Of a stretch of DNA of 64,000 bases, positions 41,406-53,131 are shown in pieces. The stretch comes from Halictus rubicundus. Taxonomy: Eukaryota > Arthropoda > Insecta > Hymenoptera > Halictidae. The translations under genes were made by a program, and so were the position numbers. Numbering within the stretch: position 1 is the first letter of the stretch; each line of letters begins with the position of its first letter. The stretch spans positions 496,001 to 560,000 of the forward strand of contig NW_027488701.1 of the NCBI RefSeq assembly GCF_050948215.1, written 5' to 3'. The notes beneath the pieces were generated by a model, which was not told the origin of the DNA, did not search any database, and saw only the letters and a list, made by a program, of their open reading frames with translations.

Positions 41406-43905
41406 TGTGTTGTACGCTTTCAAAGCTCGTGGGAAACTACGTATCGTCCCTTTGACAGAGAAACCAGTTCGAGGGAGGAGAATTTAGAGGGAGAATTGCT
41501 TACAGTTTTTGAACTCTTCCAGATTTAATCAGATGATTTAATCACAGATTTAATCTGTGACCAATTGATATGATCATAAAAAACCTGATGACGAAGAGAG
41601 AAATAATTAACGCGTTTGCTACTAGCGTTTGTTACTAGCGGTTGTTTTGGCAACAAGCTTCATCGTATGATATTCTTCAAAACGTCCTCTTTTAAAATGT
41701 GGTATCACATACGATCGGTAAAATATCGAAGGAAATAGAAATAATTACAGTATAACCTCGCCTGTTGCAACCTCATTTATTGCAAGAACTCCTCGTCCGT
41801 TCCACGTTCAGTGTCCCCAGATGAGGAGGGAGAGCACGAATTGACGGGACAAAGTTACCCTCTGTTTGGAGAAGACTTGTAGGAGAGGAAATTCGAGCTG
41901 CAACAAGTATTGATCTGGCGACTATGTCCGTTGTCAGGGACGCCATTACGAGTTGCTGGGTCTTGTTGCGCACCCTCGATTTTGCGATAGAAAGATACAT
42001 AATTAACGCGTTCGCTACCAGCGTTTGTTTCGGCAATATTTCTTTAAGCTGTAACATTTTATCAAACGCAACACATCCTCTTACGAAATGTGAACAATAT
42101 ATGATTACAAAAACGCGAAGAGTTTCTCTCTGAATCGTTCTATGCTTCATATGTAATATTGAATGTCGGAAATCGCGATTGCCATACACGCGCGACAATT
42201 TCAACGACCGACTCTGTGAATTCATTTGCGGAAAATCAAATAAGAAAAACGAAATGCAGATAAAACAAGATTGTTTGCAGCGTTCGTAACGCGATCGTTA
42301 TTGCACAGTTCCGATGAAATAGTATTTTGAAGGCGAGTGAGAATCGAACGAGTGAATTGTTTTATTGTTCAAATAAAATACTCTGACTTTTCGCAAACGA
42401 CGACTTATTGAAATAACAAAAAAAGTCACTAAAATCGAACGCGTAATTCTCCAAGTATGCAAACGATTTGAAATAAATTGAACCATTTACTGAAATAATA
42501 TTTTCCTCTGTCTTTAGAGCAGAGCCCGTTACGAGGATGCTACCTGATAATTGCGTTTCCACCCCCTACTCGATGATAGTGTTATACCAGTATTACAGCG
42601 TCGTGTAATGTCCACAACTGTAACGTCTAAAGACACACAGTCAATTAATAAGACAATTTTTTAATAATTGGACCAAACGACTTTAATCTTTTCGAGATAT
42701 TAGAAAAATTAGTGTCACAAAGCAACAGAATTTTTTTCAAAAAACTGCAATTGGTCAAAATCGTAGAGAAAAATTTGAGGTTTACTTTTTATTACTTTTT
42801 TTTATTCGGGCCTGTCTTGAATATTTAACAACTGCATTTGGTAAATATTTGTCCTGAAGACGGAATTTTTCATTTCTCGCTAGAACATTTCTACAAAGAA
42901 AATATCTGGGTTGTATTTCTTGTTACTTGATCGTTTCAAGGTACTTCGCTGTTTTATTTCGAACAACGCCATGTAGGTTATCTATGGGAACGGATGGCTG
43001 CCCCTGGCAAAACGCTTTTCCAGGGTAAAAGACGAAGGGGCACCGCAGCCCGGTGAAGATGCGAGCTGCGCGAAAGAGATTTGGTAGGGGAAGCAAGCGG
43101 CTCCTACCGTGCCATTCCATGTTTTCACAGCACATTCTTGTGCAGCGCAATTGTTTTATTCTGCATCATTATTCAAGTACATCAATGTTACTGATACGCA
43201 TACTGAAAGTTTCATCGAAATCGGTTGACGAAGAAAAAAACAGCGTTTTCTACTAAGGATCTCGATAAGAACGATTGAATTTTGTCAGTACTTGTAGATT
43301 GTATTTATTCTGTTTTTTTTTATTCTATAATTATTACAGAATATTTTTTGTTTAAGAATCATTATTTTATAAATATCGCAATAATTTCCAAAGTAATTTT
43401 AAATTCTGATATTTTGTTAGAATGTCACCTAGTAATCACTTTCATATTTCCTATATGTGTAAACTCCACACAATCCAATTTTGCAAAAACTTTAACAGCT
43501 TCTATCTCAATAACTATTCGTTTGCGACATATTGTTCCTTTCAATCTTTTTCTCTTCTCGATAAGCAGAAGGTGTCAATGTAAAAAAGAAACTGTAACAA
43601 CAAGTTTCTTCGTTATAAACAATTTTACGGCAAGTTTCTCTTACAAACGTTCACCGATCGAGAGATGTAGATTCATCCCTAGGACGGATGACCGTTACTA
43701 TTTGTACACCCTGTACATAATCTGCTTCATACAAAGGTAATAGGGGTATCGTTCGATGCTAGCCGCCATTCTGCTTAGTAACAATAAAGGGAACGAGACA
43801 GGGGATTCAGGTAGCTGCATCAGAAAGGGGATTCGCATAGTTACAAGACATTTTTAATTCGGGGGCCGGCAGGCATTTGGCCTTGACTGTCGCGCTATGT
43901 TACGC
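41406..43905. other. Mixed AT-rich DNA, no gene recognised
   Basis: A stretch near 42690-42850 resembles the arm of the foldback MITE at 6730-6850 in style (AATTGGTCAAAATCG, CGGGCCTGTCTTGAATATTTAA) and may be a distant relative. GTACACCCTGTAC near 43705 is a transposon-end-like motif. No supported CDS. Confidence 0.4.
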
Positions 43906-43907
43906 TG

Positions 43908-44215
43908 TGCCTTTTTTTTCTAGACATTTTACGTCTTCAATAAGTAAGTAATCAATTAAAAATGCATACCACCGTGTTTGTACATGTCTTTGCTACGTCT
44001 GTATAGAGCCTTTTTTTCGACACGAACACTAAATCTCTCGAAATTAAGAGAATCTCTCAGCGGCAGCCATCTCGTAACGTCATACTTGCTTCAGAATTCA
44101 AATTTTCTGCCGAATATTACATATTACTCCACTACACAGACGTAGATTGGACTTTTAGGAAACACAATTGACCACTTCTAAACTGCTCATTGCAATATTG
44201 AAGCGGCAGTTTGTC
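43908..44215. repeat. Dispersed block D2
   Basis: Second copy of the D1 block (39595-40075), shorter by an internal deletion. Confidence 0.7.
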
Positions 44216-45215
44216 TAGATTTTGACCCTTGCATACGTATATGGATTTCAAACCATGCCGGCCCCCTTAAGGGTGCGTGGCCGTTTGAGCTCTCCAATGC
44301 TATCGGAGAGTGCTATTCCTATCCTGCAAAATAAAACACTGACGAATTTTTCTCTCGAGAGTAAATCGCGACAGTTTTACTCTCAGAGACACGACTTATG
44401 TTTTTTTAATGTAATTTTTCAGCATCGTGCGATACCGAAATTCGTTTTACAAGGAAAGTTTTCCTTGTGATTAAAAAAATTTGAATCAGTAATATTTTTT
44501 AATTTCAAAATTTACGTCCACAATCAGAGACCTCAAAACGTTATATTTCAAATTTTTGCGGAAATCAAATAATTTTTGCAAATACACGACCGCCATTTTT
44601 TTTAATTTTGAGTGCGGATCTGTAACCGGCGATCCCGAAAACCTTAGAATACTAATTTTTTAACAGAACGAACAATTTCTTAACGTACACGTTCGCCATA
44701 TTGGATCTGCCATTTTGTTTTTTTAAATTTTGCGTTCAATTTCGTAATCGGCGACCATCAAAACATTAAAACACAAATATTCAATTAAATCTGGGTCCAT
44801 GACGGTCTTCCTGGAAATTGCAATCCGCCTAGGTAAGGGGCCACTTCTGTAAGGTCCTGGTCTGCGCAGGGACATGATCGTATGCAGGAAAAAGAAGGAG
44901 ATATTGGTGGAAGATTCGCTTCCTTGTTGGTCTAGTGATGGGATATTGATCGGATTTGTTGACGCAGGCGCGACGATTGTAGCATGAGTAAAGTACAATT
45001 TTGGCTAAAATGGGGTACTTTAGTCATCCCGTATAATTTCGCAAAATGATTTGATTATGAAAAATGAATGTATAACATGTGTATGCCAATCAAATGGTAA
45101 TAATAATTTATCAAAAATATGTAACACGCTTGTTTCGTCGTCTCGTCCTGGACACTTCCGGTTTTTCCTGCCAATAATAGTACCCCACTACTGTCGTCAC
45201 AATATAGATACATTA
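44216..45215. other. AT-rich DNA with YY1-like motifs, no gene
   Basis: Contains CGCCATTTT and GCCATATTGGATCTGCCATTTTG (44695-44717), a motif series I associate with insect repeats. A 91-codon minus-strand frame at 44723-44998 shows no known domain. Confidence 0.4.
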
Positions 45216-45226
45216 CTGCGCCGGAC

Positions 45227-45356
45227 GCGCATGCGCAAAAACCCCGACGAAAATCCCCCCACTGAAGTAGTCAGGTCATCCGGCTGACGGAGCTTGCGAG
45301 TTAGTCTTGCCTAAGCCGTCGAACCGTCGAACCCGATCTACGCGATGAAGGTATGT
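45227..45356 (+). promoter_or_regulatory. Candidate CpG promoter and two-codon first exon
   Basis: A perfect NRF1-type site GCGCATGCGC at 45227-45236 is followed by a CpG-rich leader, then ATGAAG at 45345-45350 directly before the donor GTATGT. This is the layout of a housekeeping promoter whose first coding exon has two codons. No second exon could be identified, so it may be an orphan piece. Mirror at 53002-53131. Confidence 0.4.
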
Positions 45357-45390
45357 AACTTTTTAAGTTTTATATAAAAATGTTGTTTAA

Positions 45391-45630
45391 CCCTTTGCAC
45401 TCGAAGCTATTTTAATTCCAAAATGAAACATTTCTTCCGACCTAGAATATTGCCCTCCTATATATTTTTTTTTCATGTTATATATACGAAAATAGTGCAA
45501 CTTACTCGTACAATACCGAATGTTTAGTAATTTATTAAATACAAACAAATTTGATAATGTAAAAAATATTTTGAATAATGATACAACAATTTTTAGTGGT
45601 GCATTACAGTCATCATTCGAGTGCTAAGGG
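45391..45630. mobile_element. piggyBac MITE, 240 bp, TSD TTAA
   Basis: Ends CCCTTTGCACTCGAA and TTCGAGTGCTAAGGG, flanked by TTAA at 45387-45390 and 45631-45634. AT-rich interior without an ORF. It lies in the putative intron after the ATGAAG exon. Confidence 0.85.
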
Positions 45631-45839
45631 TTAATAAGACTTTTGGACACCCCCACCCCGAACCGCTCTTTTCGAAATATGACATAGATTATTCTAGTCC
45701 TTTTTTACATGCTGCACACGAAATGTTGTCGTTTTTGGCGCAAATGTCATCTTATTTATTTAATATATGTTATTTACCCGGCTACCCGAGTGCCCAGGAG
45801 ATGCCCCCGCGCCGCACCGATTTTGATAAAATTTAAATA

Positions 45840-46150
45840 TACTGTAAAACTCAATATTCTGAACTTTCTCCTATACATATAACCGCTGTTCAGCATTAAT
45901 TTATGAAATATTCGCGAAAAACTGGAGTTACTACTACATTGAATTTTGCCTGTATGTGTACGTCCGAGGGGTGCGTATGTGTCAGCATGGTACGATCGCG
46001 CGACTATTTCTACAGATATATCACGGTGTTTGTGCCCTTCGGCGGCCGTTGTCACAACGAAGTGCGTCGCGGCGATCGATTTCTTCGGTTGTTTTCCCCT
46101 GAAAGTCGCGTCGCGGACGTCGCGTTTTTTTGTTTCGACCTACCTCGCTA
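45840..46150. other. GC-richer stretch before the splice donor, unassigned
   Basis: Several 80-100-codon frames overlap here on both strands, none recognisable. CpG content rises toward the donor at 46178. Confidence 0.4.
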
Positions 46151-46260
46151 CTAACGCCATTTCTCGACGTGCCGGGTGTAAGTACGTATTATCGGGTTTG
46201 GTTTGGACTACATTTGGATTAGTTTTCGAGGTAGGTTTGAGTTAGTCTTGAGTTAGATTC
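46151..46260 (+). promoter_or_regulatory. Splice-donor segment shared with P1
   Basis: CCATTTCTCGACGTGCC-GGGT then GTAAGTACGTATTAT (GT at 46178), matching the donor segment at 26255-26330 in P1, including the downstream TTTGG..TAC..TTTGATTAGTTTT-like intron start. Upstream sequences differ between the copies. Confidence 0.4.
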
Positions 46261-46545
46261 AAAATTTACTGTGCAAAATTCAATGTTAGTGTATATCACC
46301 ATATAAAATATATTTCTTTTGCAAAAAATTTATATTAGGATGAAAATTGACATGAATAATATAATAATCATTTTTATGCATAATACAATTTTGTAAAAAT
46401 TATATATCAATCATTTTTATGTATTCTTAATTTGTTTTTAATATATGTTTTACACCTATTGGAAAAGTAATAAGAATGTAAGGATAGATCGAAATTGTTT
46501 ATAGCGAATAGCGATTTGTTAAGTTTGCTAATTTGGTTACATTGA
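46261..46545. other. AT-rich stretch, no gene
   Basis: Partly the repeat also present at 35505-35590. Confidence 0.5.
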
Positions 46546-46621
46546 ATGTTTTTAAAAATAAATTCTTTGTTAAATTTATTAATTATATTGGTAAATTTAA
46601 TTTTCTGTAAACAATTTCCGA

Positions 46622-46820
46622 TATATATTTATACATTAATAACCAAATTACGAGGAGTGCCCGAAAACAGGCCATTTGTCCGCACTGTGCGGCGGTCTCT
46701 TTATTTTCCGAGATATTCGAAAAAAACTGTCTATTTTGATGAAAAATTCTGCCTATTTTGAATGACCGAATTTGTTCTTTAGGGTGGGGGAGGGTTCTTT
46801 CGTTAATACCTACAATGCAC
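46622..46820. repeat. Dispersed repeat R2
   Basis: Copy followed directly by an exon-like module. Mirror at 51538-51736. Confidence 0.65.
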
Positions 46821-46859
46821 AACAAACTTTCGTTAATACACCCTATGAAAGTATCGAGT

Positions 46860-47686
46860 CGATGGGGTCAATGTTCTTCCACTTTGCAATCAAATTATTC
46901 ATGATCACTATAAGTTGTTTCTATATATGTATTCATTGAGTGATACATGTTATTATTTATTTCCAGTGTTTTCAAATGGGTGAGGTTGGCCAACGGATGC
47001 AATGCTGGTTCGCTCTTTACCTCACGCACTGGTTCCTCGGTCACCCCAGGGTCTCATGTTTCCTTTTCAACGGTTAAGAAGTAATTTTGCAGGTATTTCC
47101 TCATTATTTCTTTATCAATGTTTTAATTTGAATAGATTTTGTTTTCTTGAATTTGGAATTTATAGGATACGGGTCTTAGGGATTGCTATTCCCTTATAAC
47201 TTCTGCGAAATATATTCTTTACGTTCCATGAGTTTTAGCGCCTTATATATATATACATTAATATATGAAGGGAGGTATGAAATTATTGAGTCGAAGTGGT
47301 CAATGTTTTTTCACTTTGCAATCAAATTCACAGAAGTTATTTATTCATGATCACTATAAGTTGTTTCTATATATGTATTCATTGAGTGATACATGTTATT
47401 ATTTATTTCCAGTGTTTTCAAATGGGTGAGGTTCGCCAACGGATGCAGTGCTGGTTCGCTCTTTACCTCACGCACTGGTTCCTCGGTCACCCCAGGGTCT
47501 CATGTTTCCTTTTCAACGGTTAAGAAGTAATTTTGCAGGTATTTCCTCATTATTTCTTTATCAATGTTTTAATTTGAATAGATTTTGTTTTCTTGAATTT
47601 GGAATTTATAGGATACGGGTCTTAGGGATTGCTATTCCCTTATAACTTCTGCGAAATATATTCTTTACGTTCCTTGAGTTTTAGCG

Positions 47687-47690
<4 letters not shown>
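46860..47690 (+). repeat. Two tandem exon-like modules
   Basis: Short-form units 446 bp apart, each with TTTATTTCCAG before and TTTTGCAGGTATTT after the exon-like core (about 46965-47095 and 47411-47541). The P2 right arm keeps a single unit. Confidence 0.7.
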
Positions 47691-47714
<24 letters not shown>

Positions 47715-47728
<14 letters not shown>

Positions 47729-47910
47729 TAATAACCAAATTACGAGAAGTGCCCAAAAACAGGCCATTAGTCCGCACAGTACTGCGGTATCTTCATTTTC
47801 CGAGATATTTGCAAAAAACTGCCTATTTTGATGAAAAATTCTGCCTATTTTGAATGACCGACTTTGTTCTTTAGGGCGGGGGAGGGTTCTTTCGTTAATA
47901 CCTACAATGC
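47715..47910. repeat. Dispersed repeat R2, left-arm-only copy
   Basis: Preceded by (TA)n at 47689-47721. Lies inside the 660-bp block absent from the P2 right arm. Nearly identical to 30857-31037 in P1. Confidence 0.7.
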
Positions 47911-48213
47911 ACAACAAGCTTTCTTTAATACACCCTGTGAAAGTATCGAGTCGAAGGGGTCAATGTTCTTCCACTTTGCAATCAAATTCACAGAAGTAAT
48001 TTTTTCATGATCACTATAAGTTGTTTCTGTACTATATGTATCGATTGCCAAATGATTCCTTCAAATATCTCGATGCTTTAAATTTGACTGTGAGTTCCGA
48101 CCTGACATGAGTATAGAAATGCCGCGAGTGGAAATACTGGAACATTTCGGCAAGAAAAAAACGTAGATAAAACGAAAATATACGAAATAGACATAATAAA
48201 GGATTTATTTTGT

Positions 48214-48363
48214 ACATATTAAGAAGCAATATTTTATTCACTATATTGTCTTTTAATCTATTTCTTTTTTTTTACTAATTATTTCGCCAGTCTTTGAGGA
48301 TACTCTTTCGGAAGGAACAGATGTTGCCATAACACAAAGATACTCCTTTGCAAGCTTTGATAG
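48214..48363 (-). pseudogene. hAT transposase C-terminal remnant (P2 copy)
   Basis: LAKEYLCVMATSVPSERV then SSKTGEIISKKK. Same remnant and same LTR junction as in P1, with small differences (Ser for Phe). Non-functional. Confidence 0.75.
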
Positions 48364-49008
48364 TGTTACGTCCCAAGTGGGATGAATTACGATTTTAAGA
48401 GGATAGGACGCAGTTTCGAACTTACCTGCATACACCGGCTACGGTTCGGGAAATTGAGGATTATTTAAATATTCTTATTTTCAAAAAACAACAAAATTAT
48501 TGATTTATTCAAAATGATGTGCTGAATCAGATATTTTAAATATGATTTTACAAATAGAGATTATATGTATAATAGTTAGTGCATAAACTAGATAGCTTAC
48601 AAATATTTCGCTTTCGCGAAAGTCGCCGCTTTTCTGGATTCCTCGCAAGTTAGGGCGCTGGTATTTCAATTCGCTCGCAAGTCGGAAAGTCGGAGTCGCT
48701 TTGCTTGTAGGAGGGTCACTGGGCACCCTTTTTAATTAAAAAGCACTTCACCGCACTTTACGCCAGAAACCCGTGATTTATTTAAAACAGAACTGTTGTT
48801 TTATTGCGTGACAAACTTTCAAAACTTTGTAACGGAATGAACTGGACCGAACTCTATGACAGAATGATTGATCTTTGTTATATTGGTTCCCTTTTATAGG
48901 ATGGACAGTCCTTTGTTTCAATAGGATGTTGATTTAATCTTCTAATTTTTCTATCTGTAATGCGCGTCACTCTTACCATGGGATCAGTGTGCCTTCTTGG
49001 AACTTACA
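48364..49008 (-). mobile_element. Truncated LTR-B relative next to hAT remnant
   Basis: Starts TGTTACGTCCCAAG exactly where LTR-B starts relative to the hAT remnant, and follows LTR-B/LTR-A for most of its length, including a CCTATAAAAGGGAACC promoter box (minus strand, about 48890). The other LTR end is missing; the sequence changes to the tRNA-like repeat unit near 49008. Confidence 0.75.
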
Positions 49009-49190
49009 AGGAGAGGCCACGTCCTTCGGGTCACCGATTCGGTTGAAACTTTGCACACTTATAGATCTCGTTCTCCTCTTTACGAATATATACCATTATA
49101 GGGGCAGATACCCAATACTTTTCGAGATATTGATGATTGAAGTTTCATTATTTCCCATGTAATGTCGTATTTTTTCTATCCTATAACAAG

Positions 49191-49259
49191 AGTCGATGTG
49201 GCGCAACGGTAGCGTGCCAAGTTTTCTGCCGGACGACCAGGGTTCAAATCCTGCCGACT
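49191..49259 (+). repeat. tRNA-Trp-like sequence at the P2 apex
   Basis: Has a good A box (TGGCGCAACGG) and B box (GGTTCAAATCC). GTGGCGCAACGGTAGCG is what I recall of eukaryotic tRNA-Trp. The acceptor ends pair for five bases (AGTCG/CGACT) and the D stem forms. The anticodon arm does not form a normal 5-bp stem with a 7-base loop, so a working tRNA is unlikely. More probably the head of a tRNA-derived repeat (SINE-like), as a diverged copy with the same flanks exists at 39294-39358. Confidence 0.55.
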
Positions 49260-49374
49260 AACGCATTTTTTAAAAATTTCATTATGTTTTATCATTGCAT
49301 ATTTATATTATTAATTTCAAACGATTAAATTTCACGCATAAAATTGCATTTTGAATTACAAATAACATGTATTT

Positions 49375-49643
49375 CGTATTTCGCAATTCCATTTAAATTA
49401 TATAATCAACACGGATCAGACAGGATGTCAGTATCAATCAACGTTCGAAAGGACAATAACATATAAGGGAGTAAAGCTAGTAATAGTAACTTGTTCGAAA
49501 TCCGGAAAGTTAACACAAGATATTTATAAAGAGTTCTTAAAATTTAATATATATATTTAATATATAAATTACTATTACTATTTAATTACTATTAATTATT
49601 ATTTAATATATAACAATAGTAAATAATCCTGTTGTTAGTAAAT
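49375..49643. other. P2 spacer (269-bp apex)
   Basis: Short AT-rich loop between the two P2 arms, with runs of TTTAATATATA and ATTACTATTA. No gene is visible. With about 14-15 kb arms and a 269-bp loop, a single strand of P2 could fold into a near-complete hairpin. Confidence 0.9.
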
Positions 49644-49758
49644 AAATACATGTTATTTGTAATTCAAAAAGCAATTTTATGCGTGAAATTTAATCGTTTG
49701 AAATTAATAATATAAATATGCAATGATAAAACATAATGAAATTTTTAAAAAATGCGTT

Positions 49759-49827
49759 AGTCGGCAGGATTTGAACCCTGGTCGTCCGGCAGAAAACTTG
49801 GCACGCTACCGTTGCGCCACATCGACT
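49759..49827 (-). repeat. Mirror copy: tRNA-Trp-like sequence
   Basis: Identical inverted copy of 49191-49259. The two face each other across the P2 apex, 500 bp apart. Confidence 0.55.
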
Positions 49828-50009
49828 CTTGTTATAGGATAGAAAAAATACGACATTACATGGGAAATAATGAAACTTCAATCATCAATATCTCGAAAAG
49901 TATTGGGTATCTGCCCCTATAATGGTATATATTCGTAAAGAGGAGAACGAGATCTATAAGTGTGCAAAGTTTCAACCGAATCGGTGACCCGAAGGACGTG
50001 GCCTCTCCT

Positions 50010-50654
50010 TGTAAGTTCCAAGAAGGCACACTGATCCCATGGTAAGAGTGACGCGCATTACAGATAGAAAAATTAGAAGATTAAATCAACATCCTATTGA
50101 AACAAAGGACTGTCCATCCTATAAAAGGGAACCAATATAACAAAGATCAATCATTCTGTCATAGAGTTCGGTCCAGTTCATTCCGTTACAAAGTTTTGAA
50201 AGTTTGTCACGCAATAAAACAACAGTTCTGTTTTAAATAAATCACGGGTTTCTGGCGTAAAGTGCGGTGAAGTGCTTTTTAATTAAAAAGGGTGCCCAGT
50301 GACCCTCCTACAAGCAAAGCGACTCCGACTTTCCGACTTGCGAGCGAATTGAAATACCAGCGCCCTAACTTGCGAGGAATCCAGAAAAGCGGCGACTTTC
50401 GCGAAAGCGAAATATTTGTAAGCTATCTAGTTTATGCACTAACTATTATACATATAATCTCTATTTGTAAAATCATATTTAAAATATCTGATTCAGCACA
50501 TCATTTTGAATAAATCAATAATTTTGTTGTTTTTTGAAAATAAGAATATTTAAATAATCCTCAATTTCCCGAACCGTAGCCGGTGTATGCAGGTAAGTTC
50601 GAAACTGCGTCCTATCCTCTTAAAATCGTAATTCATCCCACTTGGGACGTAACA
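50010..50654 (+). mobile_element. Mirror copy: truncated LTR-B relative
   Basis: Counterpart of 48364-49008, ending GGGACGTAACA at 50654. Confidence 0.75.
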
Positions 50655-50804
50655 CTATCAAAGCTTGCAAAGGAGTATCTTTGTGTTATGGCAACATCTG
50701 TTCCTTCCGAAAGAGTATCCTCAAAGACTGGCGAAATAATTAGTAAAAAAAAAGAAATAGATTAAAAGACAATATAGTGAATAAAATATTGCTTCTTAAT
50801 ATGT
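50655..50804 (+). pseudogene. Mirror copy: hAT C-terminal remnant
   Basis: Counterpart of 48214-48363. Confidence 0.75.
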
Positions 50805-51099
50805 ACAAAATAAATCCTTTATTATGTCTATTTCGTATATTTTCGTTTTATCTACGTTTTTTTCTTGCCGAAATGTTCCAGTATTTCCACTCGCGGCATT
50901 TCTATACTCATGTCAGGTCGGAACTCACAGTCAAATTTAAAGCATCGAGATATTTGAAGGAATCATTTGGCAATCGATACATATAGTACAGAAACAACTT
51001 ATAGTGATCATGAAAAAATTACTTCTGTGAATTTGATTGCAAAGTGAAAAAACATTGACCACTTCGACTCAATAATTTCATACCTCCCTTCATATATTA

Positions 51100-51490
51100 A
51101 TGTATATATATATAAGGCGCTAAAACTCATGGAACGTAAAGAATATATTTCGCAGAAGTTATAAGGGAATAGCAATCCCTAAGACCCGTATCCTATAAAT
51201 TCCAAATTCAAGAAAACAAAATCTATTCAAATTAAAACATTGATAAAGAAATAATGAGGAAATACCTGCAAAATTACTTCTTAACCGTTGAAAAGGAAAC
51301 ATGAGACCCTGGGGTGACCGAGGAACCAGTGCGTGAGGTAAAGAGCGAACCAGCATTGCATCCGTTGGCCAACCTCACCCATTTGAAAACACTGGAAATA
51401 AATAATAACATGTATCACTCAATGAATACATATATAGAAACAACTTATAGTGATCATGAATAATTTGATTGCAAAGTGGAAGAACATTGA
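51100..51490 (-). repeat. Single exon-like module, P2 right arm
   Basis: One unit against two in the left arm. The flanking R2 copy present at 47715-47910 is also missing here. Confidence 0.7.
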
Positions 51491-51537
51491 CCCCATCGAC
51501 TCGATACTTTCATAGGGTGTATTAACGAAAGTTTGTT

Positions 51538-51736
51538 GTGCATTGTAGGTATTAACGAAAGAACCCTCCCCCACCCTAAAGAACAAATTCGGTCATTCAA
51601 AATAGGCAGAATTTTTCATCAAAATAGACAGTTTTTTTCGAATATCTCGGAAAATAAAGAGACCGCCGCACAGTGCGGACAAATGGCCTGTTTTCGGGCA
51701 CTCCTCGTAATTTGGTTATTAATGTATAAATATATA
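51538..51736. repeat. Mirror copy: dispersed repeat R2
   Basis: Counterpart of 46622-46820. Confidence 0.65.
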
Positions 51737-52097
51737 TCGGAAATTGTTTACAGAAAATTAAATTTACCAATATAATTAATAAATTTAACAAAGAATTTAT
51801 TTTTAAAAACATTCAATGTAACCAAATTAGCAAACTTAACAAATCGCTATTCGCTATAAACAATTTCGATCTATCCTTACATTCTTATTACTTTTCCAAT
51901 AGGTGTAAAACATATATTAAAAACAAATTAAGAATACATAAAAATGATTGATATATAATTTTTACAAAATTGTATTATGCATAAAAATGATTATTATATT
52001 ATTCATGTCAATTTTCATCCTAATATAAATTTTTTGCAAAAGAAATATATTTTATATGGTGATATACACTAACATTGAATTTTGCACAGTAAATTTT

Positions 52098-52207
52098 GAA
52101 TCTAACTCAAGACTAACTCAAACCTACCTCGAAAACTAATCCAAATGTAGTCCAAACCAAACCCGATAATACGTACTTACACCCGGCACGTCGAGAAATG
52201 GCGTTAG
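52098..52207 (-). promoter_or_regulatory. Mirror copy: splice-donor segment
   Basis: Counterpart of 46151-46260, with the donor GT at 52179-52180 on the minus strand. Confidence 0.4.
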
Positions 52208-52727
52208 TAGCGAGGTAGGTCGAAACAAAAAAACGCGACGTCCGCGACGCGACTTTCAGGGGAAAACAACCGAAGAAATCGATCGCCGCGACGCACTTCG
52301 TTGTGACAACGGCCGCCGAAGGGCACAAACACCGTGATATATCTGTAGAAATAGTCGCGCGATCGTACCATGCTGACACATACGCACCCCTCGGACGTAC
52401 ACATACAGGCAAAATTCAATGTAGTAGTAACTCCAGTTTTTCGCGAATATTTCATAAATTAATGCTGAACAGCGGTTATATGTATAGGAGAAAGTTCAGA
52501 ATATTGAGTTTTACAGTATATTTAAATTTTATCAAAATCGGTGCGGCGCGGGGGCATCTCCTGGGCACTCGGGTAGCCGGGTAAATAACATATATTAAAT
52601 AAATAAGATGACATTTGCGCCAAAAACGACAACATTTCGTGTGCAGCATGTAAAAAAGGACTAGAATAATCTATGTCATATTTCGAAAAGAGCGGTTCGG
52701 GGTGGGGGTGTCCAAAAGTCTTATTAA

Positions 52728-52967
52728 CCCTTAGCACTCGAATGATGACTGTAATGCACCACTAAAAATTGTTGTATCATTATTCAAAATATTTTTTACA
52801 TTATCAAATTTGTTTGTATTTAATAAATTACTAAACATTCGGTATTGTACGAGTAAGTTGCACTATTTTCGTATATATAACATGAAAAAAAAATATATAG
52901 GAGGGCAATATTCTAGGTCGGAAGAAATGTTTCATTTTGGAATTAAAATAGCTTCGAGTGCAAAGGG
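52728..52967. mobile_element. Mirror copy: piggyBac MITE
   Basis: Counterpart of 45391-45630, with TTAA at 52724-52727 and 52968-52971. Confidence 0.85.
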
Positions 52968-53001
52968 TTAAACAACATTTTTATATAAAACTTAAAAAGT
53001 T

Positions 53002-53131
53002 ACATACCTTCATCGCGTAGATCGGGTTCGACGGTTCGACGGCTTAGGCAAGACTAACTCGCAAGCTCCGTCAGCCGGATGACCTGACTACTTCAGTGGG
53101 GGGATTTTCGTCGGGGTTTTTGCGCATGCGC
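53002..53131 (-). promoter_or_regulatory. Mirror copy: CpG promoter and ATGAAG exon
   Basis: Counterpart of 45227-45356, with the NRF1-type site at 53122-53131. Confidence 0.4.

Larger units (their letters stand above)
34388..49374. repeat. Palindrome P2, left arm
   Basis: Reverse complement of 49644-64000. The window's last base pairs with 34388, so the true outer end of this arm may lie further out. Paired coordinate sums are 99018 at the apex, 98358 through most of the arm and 98386-98388 at the outside. The 660-bp step corresponds to a block near 47300-47970 missing from the right arm. The 28-bp step corresponds to the (GA)n microsatellite. Confidence 0.96.

Noticed and set aside
40838..41455. 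205-codon ORF
   Set aside because: Runs straight through a LINE-tail insertion and a poly-C tract. In the mirror arm the one-base length change breaks it.
49191..49259. Functional tRNA-Trp gene
   Set aside because: A and B boxes are good, but no standard anticodon stem-loop forms and a diverged copy with the same flanks exists elsewhere, so a tRNA-derived repeat is more likely.
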